Source: Betaproteobacteria bacterium (lineage in GTDB: Bacteria > Pseudomonadota > Gammaproteobacteria > Burkholderiales > Burkholderiaceae). Taken from it: a DNA stretch of 5,677 nt. Below the pieces are notes generated by a model. The model had not been told where the DNA came from. It saw only the letters and a list, made by a program, of their open reading frames with translations, and made no database searches. The position numbers and the translations under genes were made by a program. Of the stretch, positions 1 to 5,677 are shown in pieces (within the stretch, counting starts at the first letter, position 1; every line of letters starts with the position of its first letter). The stretch is from the NCBI GenBank assembly GCA_015654605.1, contig JAATGO010000352.1, forward strand, positions 1 to 5,677, written 5' to 3'.

Positions 1-757
1 CTGACTTAAGTGCAGACTCCACCGTAGGACGTGCCAGCATCCCGAGCAATTCGTCGAGTGCCTCCTGACTATTCCCCTGCGCTGCGGCCAGTGCCGCTAA
101 CGGCGCACCGCCCTGACCAGATAACCAGGTATCCGGATGTTTAATGCCTTGCTCTCGCAACCAGTGCAAGGCCTCATCACGTCTTGGCAATGGCAATGCG
201 AACTTGCGACAGCGCGATAAAATCGTTGGCAATAGCCGATCCAGACGATTGGTCACCAACAGAAACATCGTCGATGGTGGCGGTTCTTCCAATGTTTTCA
301 ATAAAGAATTAGCTGCGGCAGTATTCAATGCTTCAGCCGGGTACAACACCACAACACGCATGCCGGAACGATGCGTCGACACATTCATGAAATCCGTCAA
401 CGCCCGGATTTGGTCAATCTTGATTTCCTTGGAAGGTGTTTTACTTGCTTTCGCACTTTTTTTATCATCAGATTCCGTATCATCTGATGCGACTTCACCA
501 TCTAACGCTTCCGGTCTTACGCGACGATAGTCAGGATGGTTGTATTGTGCAAACCAGCCACAAGAGGCACACTCACCACATGCCACGCCATCTGTTAATG
601 GCGCCTCGCATAACAAGGATTGCGCAAAGGCTTCCACAAAAGCACTTTTCCCAATACCCTCAGCACCATAAAATAGTAATGCATGCGGCAAACGTGCTCG
701 CATTTGTTGCAGCTGCTGCCAGCTCTCTTTCTGCCATGGAAAGAGTGTGTCACTCAT
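1..757 (-). CDS. holB: DNA polymerase III subunit delta-prime (HolB), 3' end outside window
   Basis: Clamp-loader subunit that helps load the beta sliding clamp during replication. My translation of the minus strand gives 252 residues from ATG at 757 with no stop before the window edge, so the C-terminal collar domain is missing. Visible features are the start MSDTLFPWQKESWQQL, a P-loop GAEGIGKS (residues 31-38), a four-cysteine zinc module (C50, C60, C63, C66), the clamp-loader motif NSLLKTLEEPPPSTMFLLV (about 150-168) and the SRC motif (181-183). A charged linker rich in Ser, Asp and Lys lies at about 91-110, between the zinc module and the IKIDQIR segment. The Walker B position reads VVVLYPAEAL, without the usual Asp-Glu pair, so nucleotide binding is possible but hydrolysis unlikely (inference). 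A Shine-Dalgarno AAGGA (768-764) sits 6 nt upstream of ATG. It is the third gene of mltG-tmk-holB. Identity is secure. Confidence 0.95.
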   Translation of the reverse strand, partial: MSDTLFPWQKESWQQLQQMRARLPHALLFYGAEGIGKSAFVEAFAQSLLCEAPLTDGVACGECASCGWFAQYNHPDYRRVRPEALDGEVASDDTESDDKKSAKASKTPSKEIKIDQIRALTDFMNVSTHRSGMRVVVLYPAEALNTAAANSLLKTLEEPPPSTMFLLVTNRLDRLLPTILSRCRKFALPLPRRDEALHWLREQGIKHPDTWLSGQGGAPLAALAAAQGNSQEALDELLGMLARPTVESALKS

Positions 758-840
758 ACAAATTCCTTCAGGACAATGTTGCTTACGCCACTACGGTAAC
801 CATTACAGCAACTGCTAGCATGGATAGTCTCAAATATCAT
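754..840 (-). CDS. Candidate 28-codon bridging ORF between tmk and holB
   Basis: The 82-nt gap between tmk and holB contains an open frame of 28 codons, starting [10 protein letters not shown] and ending NIVLKEFV. Its ATG (840-838) overlaps the tmk stop by one base (TAATG). Its TGA (756-754) overlaps the holB ATG (757-755) in an ATGA arrangement. It therefore links two coupled start/stop junctions with no spare bases. Against it, there is no Shine-Dalgarno upstream of its own ATG, no recognisable domain, and a short open frame can arise by chance. The TAATG junction resembles that between ygfZ and the next gene, at 3619-3623. If translated, its likeliest role is passing ribosomes from tmk to holB rather than making a functional peptide (inference). 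Confidence 0.25.
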   Translation of the reverse strand: MIFETIHASSCCNGYRSGVSNIVLKEFV

Positions 841-1448
841 TAGAGTTGTGCTAAAAATTGTATTATCTGTAATTGTAGATCAGGAATGGATTGTGTCGCA
901 TCCAATATTCTGAAGCGCTGCGGAAATTCTGCCGCACGGCGTAAATACTCAGTACGTGTATCGGCAAAAAAATGAGATTTCTCTTGTTCGAATTTATCTA
1001 GCGTACGCTCAGCATCCAGTCTGGCGCGCGCCACTTCCAATGGGACATCAAACAGTAGTGTCAAATCAGGCTGCAAATGCGGATGTACCCATTGTTCAAG
1101 TGCGGTCAGCTTTTCATGCGACAGGTGCCGCCCGCCTCCTTGATAGGCAAAACTGGCATCAGTAAAACGATCAGAAATCACCCATTCGCCACGTGCCAGA
1201 GCAGGTTCAATCACTTGTGCCAGATGTTCGCGACGCGCAGCAAACATCAGCAATGCTTCCGTCTCAAGATGCATCTTGTGATGTAATAGTAATGTACGTA
1301 ACTGTTCACCCAATTCTGTTCCACCGGGTTCTCGCGTTGTCACCACCGTCAAACCACGTGCCCGCAAAGTCTGCGCAACAAAATCAATGTGAGTGGACTT
1401 CCCCGCACCATCGATTCCCTCAAATGTAATGAATTTCCCTAGTGCCAT
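840..1448 (-). CDS. tmk: Thymidylate kinase (dTMP kinase)
   Basis: Cytosolic enzyme that phosphorylates dTMP to dTDP with ATP, an essential step in dTTP supply. With the start at ATG 1448 it has 202 residues, close to the usual 200-215. Motifs in order are the P-loop [11 protein letters not shown] (9-19), the [10 protein letters not shown] substrate segment (39-48), the DR motif with [16 protein letters not shown] (92-107), FDVP (133-136) and a lid region [10 protein letters not shown] (147-156). The frame stays open to a TTG at 1472 and an ATG at 1466. I chose 1448 because family members begin just before GKFITFEG, and because a GGTGGGA stretch (1464-1458) lies upstream at suitable spacing. 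The 1466 start would have only GGAA directly against it. mltG ends 24 nt upstream, so the two are probably co-transcribed. Confidence 0.96.
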   Translation of the reverse strand: MALGKFITFEGIDGAGKSTHIDFVAQTLRARGLTVVTTREPGGTELGEQLRTLLLHHKMHLETEALLMFAARREHLAQVIEPALARGEWVISDRFTDASFAYQGGGRHLSHEKLTALEQWVHPHLQPDLTLLFDVPLEVARARLDAERTLDKFEQEKSHFFADTRTEYLRRAAEFPQRFRILDATQSIPDLQLQIIQFLAQL

Positions 1449-1472
1449 ACTCGCTATTCCCACCATTTCCAA

Positions 1473-2453
1473 TTAACGTTGGTACAAATTGACAGCCTGA
1501 TTGTGTTCACTCAAATTCGTAGAAAAATGGCTGGTCCCATCACCACGTGCCACAAAATATAAAGCATGTGTAGGATCAGGGTGCATCGCAGCCTCTAATG
1601 AAGCGGCTCCAGGCAAGGAAATTGGTGTTGGCGGTAGACCTTTTTTAAGATAGGTATTGTAGGGAGTACTACTCAACAAATCTTTTTTGTAAATTCGCCC
1701 TTGGTACTGCTCTCCCATACCGTAAATCACCGTAGGATCTGTCTGCAATAGCATGCCTACCTTCAATCGATTCACAAACACGCCAGCCACTAATCCACGT
1801 TCCGATTTCTGACCTGTTTCCTTTTCAACGATAGACGCCATGATCAATGCCTCATAGGGTGATTGATACGGTAATGATAAATCGCGGCGCGCCCACATAT
1901 TGTCAAGGTGTTTACGCATGGAAGCAAATGCCTGCTGATAAATCACCATATCACTCGCTCCCTTGGGGAACAGATACGTGTCAGGGAAAAACAGGCCTTC
2001 TGGATGCGTGTACTGCGTGCTAATTTTTGACATGAGCTCCGCATCGGATAAACCTGTTGTGTCATGCTTGAGGCCTGGATTCTCAAAGATCGCCTGCCGC
2101 ATTTGCCGGAAGGTCCAGCCTTCTATGATAGTAAGAGACTTTTGGGCAAATTCACCATTGACCAATTTTCTCAGCAATTCTCGTGGTGTCACCCCTGGCT
2201 TCAACTCATAACTGCCTGCTTTAATTTTTCCACCCTGCCTCATCGAACGTACAAACAGAGTAAATAAATACGGATCAAGTGGCGCTCCGGCATTGGCAAT
2301 TTCACGAGCGGCACTACTGGCACCACTGCCTGGCGTAATAGTGAACTCAACGATTGACTGGTTGTCTGGCAAAATAGGTTGGCTCGCCCAATATACTCCG
2401 GCAGCCACCACAACAACTATCACTAAAATGAAGCGAGAAAATAATTTTTTCAT
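1473..2453 (-). CDS. mltG: Endolytic murein transglycosylase MltG (YceG-like)
   Basis: Inner-membrane lytic transglycosylase that cuts nascent peptidoglycan strands and limits glycan chain length. From ATG 2453 the product has 326 residues, slightly shorter than the E. coli protein. An N-terminal membrane anchor spans about residues 7-22 (FILVIVVVVAAGVYW), followed by a LysM-like small domain to about residue 95 and then the YceG catalytic domain. Diagnostic stretches are EGLFFPDTYLFPKG (152-165), ASIVEKETG (206-214), NRL (228-230), QTDPTVIYG (237-245) and GLPPTPI (272-278). E210 in VEKET aligns by eye with the catalytic glutamate of the family. The frame also reaches a TTG at 2459, but the ATG gives the typical MKKL start. 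Neither start has a clear Shine-Dalgarno. It is the first gene of the leftward cluster, with tmk 24 nt downstream. Confidence 0.96.
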   Translation of the reverse strand: MKKLFSRFILVIVVVVAAGVYWASQPILPDNQSIVEFTITPGSGASSAAREIANAGAPLDPYLFTLFVRSMRQGGKIKAGSYELKPGVTPRELLRKLVNGEFAQKSLTIIEGWTFRQMRQAIFENPGLKHDTTGLSDAELMSKISTQYTHPEGLFFPDTYLFPKGASDMVIYQQAFASMRKHLDNMWARRDLSLPYQSPYEALIMASIVEKETGQKSERGLVAGVFVNRLKVGMLLQTDPTVIYGMGEQYQGRIYKKDLLSSTPYNTYLKKGLPPTPISLPGAASLEAAMHPDPTHALYFVARGDGTSHFSTNLSEHNQAVNLYQR

Positions 2454-2474
2454 TATCAATGCAAAATACGGTCT

Positions 2475-2487
2475 AACCCGACGGGTT
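2475..2487. repeat. Short palindrome AACCCGACGGGTT in the divergent promoter region
   Basis: A perfect 5-bp inverted repeat (AACCC/GGGTT) flanks a 3-nt centre and is followed on the plus strand by a run of T (2486-2490). Placed against TATAAT at 2501-2506, it covers the expected -35 position of the rightward promoter. On the other strand it would fall in the mltG leader. It could be an operator for a small dimeric regulator, or a weak hairpin. The stem is too short for me to call it a terminator with confidence. Confidence 0.3.
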
Positions 2488-2498
2488 TTTACAACCCT

Positions 2499-2506
2499 AC
2501 TATAAT
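2499..2506. promoter_or_regulatory. Overlapping divergent -10 elements for ygfZ (+) and mltG (-)
   Basis: The octamer ACTATAAT holds a consensus -10 TATAAT on the plus strand (2501-2506) and TATAGT on the minus strand (2504-2499), sharing the same TATA core. Predicted transcript starts would leave leaders of roughly 40 nt to each gene. Neither direction has a good -35 at 16-18 bp: the rightward site reads CCGACG inside the palindrome. The rightward promoter may therefore need an activator or tolerate a weak -35. The assignment rests on the -10 match and the divergent gene layout only. Confidence 0.45.
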
Positions 2507-2550
2507 CAAGGTATCAATGATAATCGCTGAATACGTTTGCCACCTAATTT

Positions 2551-3621
2551 ATGAATGAATTAAACTCATCCGCTCCTACATGGAATTCCTTTCTGAAGAC
2601 CCAGGGAGCCTGTTTCTCCTCTGAAAATACGCACCAACTACTTGGCTTTAATTCGACGTCACCTCAATATCCTGCTCCGGCATCATTTGTTGCTCCTTTG
2701 ATAGGACTCGGCCTGATTTCCTTATCTGGCGAAGATGCTATTCATTTTCTGCATAACCAAATTACCAATGATGTCGAGAAACTCGATGCCGACACCGTAC
2801 GACTAGCAGGATATTGCTCCCCAAAAGGGCGTTTGCTCGCAAGTTTTCTTTACTGGAAGCATGATGACACCATCACACTAGAATTGCCTAATACCATTCT
2901 GGCCGCCATTCAGAAACGGCTGCAGATGTTCGTATTACGCGCCAAAGTCAAACTCAGCGACGTTACTGATCATTACGCTATATTGGGTCTGGTCGGTAAC
3001 ACTGCGGAAGGAATTCTATCAGATTGGTTTCCAGCACCTCCTTTACAGACTTATACAAAAGTAACAAATCAATACGGCACTTTGCTACGCCTCACTGATA
3101 TCGCTAATATCCCACGTTACCAATGGATTGCGCCACAAGAAGTGGCGATCACCGCATGGCCAAGCTTAATCCGGCAATTGCCTCCGGTAGGGGAACATGC
3201 CTGGCATCTCACCGAAATTAATGCAGGCATACCACAAATCACGGCAGCAACACAGGAACAATTTGTGCCACAGATGATCAATTTTGATTTGATTGACGGT
3301 ATTAACTTCAAAAAAGGCTGCTATCCTGGTCAGGAAATTGTTGCTCGTAGCCAGTACCTTGGGAAAATCAAACGTCGTGTAGTGTTAGCGTCTGTTGACG
3401 CTACCGATATCAAAGCTGGTACGGAAGTCTTTTCCAGCGACGATCCTCAACAGCCTTGTGGCATGGTCGTCAATGCAGAACAAAACGATATCAACCAAAG
3501 CGCTTGTTTAGTTGAGCTCAAGCTCGCGGCAACGACCAGTGGCACGATACACCTGGGTAATATCGATGGACCACAACTTGACATACGCCCCTTGCCTTAT
3601 ATTCTAGCTGACCCCCAGTAA
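2551..3621 (+). CDS. ygfZ: YgfZ/GcvT-like folate-binding protein (Fe-S cluster maintenance)
   Basis: Cytoplasmic tetrahydrofolate-dependent protein of the GcvT fold that supports assembly or repair of certain Fe-S enzymes. The product has 356 residues. The signature KGCYPGQE lies at 255-262 with the functionally important cysteine at C257, inside the conserved run INFKKGCYPGQEIVARSQYL. Other family stretches are LGLISLSGEDAIHFLHNQITND (about 53-74) and CSPKGRLLASF (89-99). The start is supported by the N-terminal APTWNSFLKTQGA, which resembles the TWQDFL-AQGA opening of related proteins. No Shine-Dalgarno is visible before ATG 2551, so initiation may be weak or near-leaderless in character. 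Its TAA overlaps the next ATG by one base (TAATG, 3619-3623), indicating translational coupling. It is divergent from mltG. Confidence 0.95.
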   Translation: MNELNSSAPTWNSFLKTQGACFSSENTHQLLGFNSTSPQYPAPASFVAPLIGLGLISLSGEDAIHFLHNQITNDVEKLDADTVRLAGYCSPKGRLLASFLYWKHDDTITLELPNTILAAIQKRLQMFVLRAKVKLSDVTDHYAILGLVGNTAEGILSDWFPAPPLQTYTKVTNQYGTLLRLTDIANIPRYQWIAPQEVAITAWPSLIRQLPPVGEHAWHLTEINAGIPQITAATQEQFVPQMINFDLIDGINFKKGCYPGQEIVARSQYLGKIKRRVVLASVDATDIKAGTEVFSSDDPQQPCGMVVNAEQNDINQSACLVELKLAATTSGTIHLGNIDGPQLDIRPLPYILADPQ

Positions 3622-3926
3622 TGAAAAATATGGATATCTATATCTATTACCGTGTCGCCAAAAGCAATGCCATTGCACTGCAACAACGCGTCACTTTACT
3701 GCAACGTCATCTGACGCAACGGCATCACATTCAGACGTATCTCAAGAAGCGGCGTCCTGAAGAGCATGACGGCTATGGCACATGGATGGAAATCTATTTG
3801 AATACTCCTCCTGATTTTGAGACTACGTTACAACGCGCCGTCGATGCGGACAATCTGGCATCCCTTATCGAAGGTTCTCGTCACATAGAACGTTTTGTAG
3901 ACGCAGGTGATTTATCATGTGCTTGA
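3621..3926 (+). CDS. DUF4936 family protein, function unknown
   Basis: Small soluble protein of 101 residues with no signal peptide or membrane segment. The opening MDIYIYYRV, the central LKKRRPEEHDGYGTWMEIY (41-59) and the terminal LIEGSRHIERFVD (82-94) match my memory of the DUF4936 family, which has about 95-100 residues. The pattern is an N-terminal beta-strand, a helix with heptad-like leucines (about 18-32), a second strand and a C-terminal helix, which suggests a small alpha/beta ferredoxin-like fold (inference). The start at 3621 overlaps the ygfZ stop. ATG 3630 (residue 4) is an alternative that fits the family start equally well, and neither has a Shine-Dalgarno. The 3' end overlaps the next gene by 10 nt. 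Tight packing with ygfZ suggests a related role, but no function can be assigned. Confidence 0.88.
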   Translation: MKNMDIYIYYRVAKSNAIALQQRVTLLQRHLTQRHHIQTYLKKRRPEEHDGYGTWMEIYLNTPPDFETTLQRAVDADNLASLIEGSRHIERFVDAGDLSCA

Positions 3927-4729
3927 TTATTTTTGCCTGGAAAGTCGTCCCTGGTCTTCCCTTGATCGCCGTGGCCAATCGAGATGAGTATTATGCACGA
4001 CCGAGCAGTGCTGCTGCCTGGTGGCAGGACTCTCCCAACATCTATGCAGGACGTGACCTGCAAGCAGGAGGAACCTGGTTAGGCGTGACGCGCGATGGCC
4101 GCTTTGCCGCGCTTACCAATGTGCGCGCACCTCATCTGCAGAAGTCAGATGCTCCAAGTCGCGGCCTTCTCGTGAGCAACTATCTCCGTAGCGACATGAC
4201 ACCTGCGCAATATATCGCCTGCATTGATGCGACAGCGGATACCTATAATGGCTTTAATCTGGTGCTCGGAAACCGCGATACTCTGTTGTGGTTTTCCAAT
4301 CAGGGGCGGGATGCCCCCCTCAATGGACAAGCATTACCGTCTGGCATTTATGGACTATCTAATGCGCTACTGGATACGCCCTGGCCTAAAGTGACTCGCG
4401 CCAAAGCCCAGTTCTCCAGCCTGCTTTGTCAGGGTGCCCCTGAAGACACATTTTTTGAAATGCTGCGCGACAACACGCGCGCCAATGATTGTCGTCTACC
4501 CCAAACAGGCATTAGTCTGGAGCGAGAGCGTGTGCTCTCATCAGTGTTTATCACATCACCAGACTATGGCACGCGCGCATTAACGCTGGTAAAAATACCT
4601 GCCAGTGGTGAACCTTTGCTTAGTGAACAGCTAATTGATCCTGCTACACAAACAGATATTGTGCCGCCGGTCACTGATCCACGTCCGCATCTATTTCCTT
4701 GCAAATTACGTTCTGAAGATCATAAATAA
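3917..4729 (+). CDS. NRDE family protein (TANGO2-like)
   Basis: Member of the NRDE/TANGO2 family, an Ntn-hydrolase-like cytoplasmic fold. Eukaryotic relatives are linked to heme trafficking and metabolic homeostasis, while bacterial roles remain poorly defined. The product has 270 residues, a usual length. Cys2 directly follows the initiator Met, as in Ntn-type proteins. The name-giving NRDE is at 21-24, followed by GGTWLGV (51-57), ALTNVR (65-70), NGFNLVLGN (111-119), YGLSNALLDTPWPKV (145-159) and SSVFITSPDYGTR (208-220). The start at 3917 is fixed by the conserved MCLIIFAW opening and a Shine-Dalgarno AGGTGA (3905-3910) 6 nt upstream, inside the DUF4936 gene. It is the last gene of the ygfZ operon, with an intrinsic terminator about 170 nt downstream. 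Confidence 0.94.
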   Translation: MCLIIFAWKVVPGLPLIAVANRDEYYARPSSAAAWWQDSPNIYAGRDLQAGGTWLGVTRDGRFAALTNVRAPHLQKSDAPSRGLLVSNYLRSDMTPAQYIACIDATADTYNGFNLVLGNRDTLLWFSNQGRDAPLNGQALPSGIYGLSNALLDTPWPKVTRAKAQFSSLLCQGAPEDTFFEMLRDNTRANDCRLPQTGISLERERVLSSVFITSPDYGTRALTLVKIPASGEPLLSEQLIDPATQTDIVPPVTDPRPHLFPCKLRSEDHK

Positions 4730-4786
4730 ATGGGGGATAAGTGCAGCAAAGAGCAAGGCATTGCGACACATTCCCCTTTAATATTG

Positions 4787-4830
4787 TCGTGAAATAAATA
4801 AAACATATATCTGACATTCGTGAAATAAAT
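4787..4830 (+). repeat. 13-bp direct repeat, two copies 31 bp apart
   Basis: TCGTGAAATAAAT occurs at 4787-4799 and again, identical, at 4818-4830. The start-to-start distance of 31 bp is close to three turns of B-DNA, which would put both copies on the same helix face. They lie in AT-rich sequence between the NRDE gene and the hairpin/terminator region. A paired regulator site upstream of a small transcript is one reading. A local duplication in relaxed sequence is the other. Confidence 0.5.
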
Positions 4831-4839
4831 TGGCTGAAT

Positions 4840-4934
4840 TTGTTGTAAAGCAGTAAAGTTACACCTGTCTCCTCCAATTTCCTCCTTAAAGAATTGGATT
4901 TAGCCCACCACCGCAAGGTAGTGGGCTTTTTTTT
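4840..4934 (+). ncRNA. Candidate small RNA or 3'UTR-derived RNA with anti-Shine-Dalgarno loop
   Basis: Before the terminator, a stem TCCAATT (4873-4879) pairs with AATTGGA (4892-4898), plus a possible U-G pair (4880/4891). It presents the loop CCTCCTTAAA (4881-4890). This loop is complementary to a strong ribosome binding site (AAGGAGG). A second CTCCTCC (4869-4875) lies at the 5' base of the stem. Pyrimidine-rich CCUCC loops followed by an intrinsic terminator are the layout of small RNAs that block ribosome binding sites. The 5' end is not determined: CTGACA at 4811-4816 is a possible -35 but no good -10 follows, so processing from the ygfZ-NRDE transcript is equally possible. The start given is approximate. 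No known RNA family is recognised. Confidence 0.28.
4902..4934 (+). terminator. Strong intrinsic terminator with GCAA tetraloop
   Basis: The stem AGCCCAC (4902-4908) pairs with GTGGGCT (4921-4927). A C/A mismatch (4909/4920) separates it from an inner ACC/GGT stem (4910-4912/4917-4919) closed by a GCAA tetraloop of the GNRA type (4913-4916). Eight T residues (4927-4934) follow at once. This fits rho-independent termination of rightward transcripts, either the ygfZ-DUF4936-NRDE operon or a small RNA. On the minus strand no T-run follows, so it should not stop the opposing dctA-side transcript. Confidence 0.88.
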
Positions 4935-4958
4935 GACTATTTTCTTTCCGTACTCTCT

Positions 4959-5410
4959 TCAGATCGTCAAAACCATCATTTTTTCATTGTAATCACAGAA
5001 CTCATCACTCCAGATAAACTTGATAGGACGTTTGCTTTTACTATCAAGATATATGCAGGCAATCAGCTCCACCGATTCTTGCGTATCCAGATCTAGAGGA
5101 AACTTCGAGTTGATGTCCGATTGAGTGAGTCCATTATTTCCACAGGGAAACTACAGGGTTGCGCCACGTGCCGATGCCCTTCCCTGGTTCGAGATTTTTA
5201 GCCACCACCCGCCACAGCCACGGTCGATGAGCGTCGCGCTAAGGTCTGCCTTCTTAGGTATTAAGGATTTCACTTTTGTCCTTTTCCAATAAAAGCTTGT
5301 TCAAGTCATGCTGACTTTCAATCAACTTATTCTGCTTGATTAAGCCTAAACGTCATCCAAATGGCATAGGCAGACAACAAGAGCGCTCCCATAGCAATGA
5401 TGTCCCCCAT
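4959..5410 (-). pseudogene. Decayed gene for a ~150-residue membrane-anchored protein of unknown function
   Basis: On the minus strand a protein-like sequence runs through three consecutive reading segments. Segment one (5410-5330) reads MGDIIAMGALLLSAYAIWMT and beyond, a hydrophobic anchor, and stops at TAA 5329-5327. Segment two (5331-5257) starts NKLIESQHDLNKLLLEKDKS, an amphipathic helix, and stops at TAA 5256-5254. Segment three (5258 onward) starts PKKADLSATLIDRGCGGWWL, meets an in-frame TAG at 5153-5151, then continues FPCGNNGLTQSDINSKFPL and QESVELIACIY to a TGA at 4961-4959. Each shift is equivalent to one extra base or two lost bases. Joined together it resembles, from memory, uncharacterised proteins with one N-terminal anchor and a beta-rich domain ending in ...IKLIWDD-F--NEK. 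The gene sits 41 nt downstream of the dctA stop in the same direction. Sequencing error is possible but would need three separate lesions. Confidence 0.72.
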
Positions 5411-5451
5411 ACTGATCTTAAAGGGATCATCGCAGATCGCAGCTACGCTTA

Positions 5452-5677
5452 CTACATATGCGACGTTGTCCGATCTAACACTTTCTCAGGAGAAGTTGCC
5501 TCTTCTACCGTTTCATTATTCAAACCGGCATGTAGTTGTTTCTCATCCAGCTCCTTGCTCCATTTAGCCACCACGATAGTTGCCACGCCATTGCCAATGG
5601 TATTGGTTAACGCCCGTGCTTCTGACATGAAACGATCAATACCGAGGATCAAGGCCAATCCGGCAACTTGTACGTGA
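5452..5677 (-). CDS. dctA: C4-dicarboxylate transporter DctA, C-terminal part only
   Basis: Inner-membrane sodium/proton-coupled symporter for succinate, fumarate and malate, of the dicarboxylate/amino acid:cation symporter (DAACS) family. Only the last 74 residues are visible (first full codon at 5676-5674); the 5' part lies beyond the right edge. The segment [19 protein letters not shown], then [16 protein letters not shown], is the family's transmembrane segment 8 and is almost identical to DctA as I remember it. By alignment to the glutamate homologue GltPh, the Asp of GID, the Arg of EAR and the Asn of LTN keep the ion- and carboxylate-binding positions. Ser replaces the Asp that binds the amino group of aspartate, which favours dicarboxylate over amino-acid transport (inference). 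The tail after AKW is hydrophilic and ends TTSHM before TAG 5454-5452. Confidence 0.9.
   Translation of the reverse strand, partial: HVQVAGLALILGIDRFMSEARALTNTIGNGVATIVVAKWSKELDEKQLHAGLNNETVEEATSPEKVLDRTTSHM

Noticed and set aside
144..843. Plus-strand ORFs of 128 and 135 codons
   Set aside because: They lie antisense to holB, whose motifs (P-loop, zinc cysteines, SRC) are unmistakable on the minus strand, and their own translations show no domain.
2475..2490. Possible intrinsic terminator AACCCGACGGGTTTTT
   Set aside because: The stem is only 5 bp with a 3-nt loop, and it lies just upstream of a -10 element with no rightward gene before it. It is listed as a palindrome instead.
4671..4916. 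Minus-strand ORF of 81 codons, with AAGGAGG and GGAGGAG sequences (4888-4870) that look like ribosome binding sites
   Set aside because: It overlaps the conserved 3' end of the NRDE gene and the terminator, lacks a good start after the purine-rich sites, and encodes nothing recognisable. The purine runs are the complement of the CCTCC hairpin loop. A relic leader cannot be fully excluded.
4902..4927. Bidirectional terminator also serving the dctA side
   Set aside because: Read on the minus strand, the hairpin is followed by TAAATCC rather than a T-run, so only rightward termination is supported.
4899..5580. Recurring TTTAGCC(C)ACCAC-like string at about 4899, 5198 and 5566
   Set aside because: Two of the copies fall within protein-like sequence (GWWLK in the pseudogene, VAKW in DctA) and the similarity is short. 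It is best explained by chance.
5336..5677. Plus-strand ORF of 113 codons reaching the right edge
   Set aside because: Antisense to the DctA C-terminus and to the start of the pseudogene. The minus-strand reading matches a known family.

Overview
The window reads as a chromosomal segment of a betaproteobacterium with moderate-to-low GC. The evidence is gene content and order: a ygfZ-type gene divergent from an mltG-tmk-holB cluster, and a DUF4936 gene (a family I know mainly from betaproteobacteria) next to an NRDE/TANGO2 gene. HolB sequence details, including a charged Ser/Asp/Lys linker, remind me most of Oxalobacteraceae (Burkholderiales). That family-level placement is inference from memory.

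Left block, minus strand, about 1-2453, reading leftwards: mltG (lytic transglycosylase that terminates glycan strands), tmk (dTMP kinase) and holB (clamp-loader delta-prime subunit, cut by the window edge). This is the widely conserved cell-wall / nucleotide / replication cluster. mltG and tmk are 24 nt apart. tmk and holB are 82 nt apart, and that gap is filled exactly by a 28-codon reading frame that overlaps tmk's stop and holB's start.

Intergenic 2454-2550 is a compact divergent promoter region. It has a consensus TATAAT facing right, an overlapping TATAGT facing left, and a short palindrome beside them.

Right block, plus strand, 2551-4729: ygfZ (folate-dependent Fe-S cluster repair/assembly factor), a DUF4936 gene and an NRDE/TANGO2-family gene. 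They overlap by 1 nt and 10 nt, so they almost certainly form one translationally coupled operon. It probably ends at a strong intrinsic terminator (4902-4934) after an unusually long 3' region. That 3' region holds a 13-bp direct repeat and a hairpin whose loop is a perfect anti-Shine-Dalgarno sequence, making it a candidate small RNA.

Far right, minus strand, 4959-5677: the C-terminus of a DctA-type C4-dicarboxylate transporter enters from the right edge. It is followed by a decayed gene for a ~150-residue membrane-anchored protein of unknown function, broken by two frameshifts and one in-frame stop. I found no tRNA, rRNA, CRISPR array or insertion sequence. The best candidates for undescribed biology are the anti-SD hairpin region, the 28-codon bridging ORF and the uncharacterised DUF4936 partner in the ygfZ operon.
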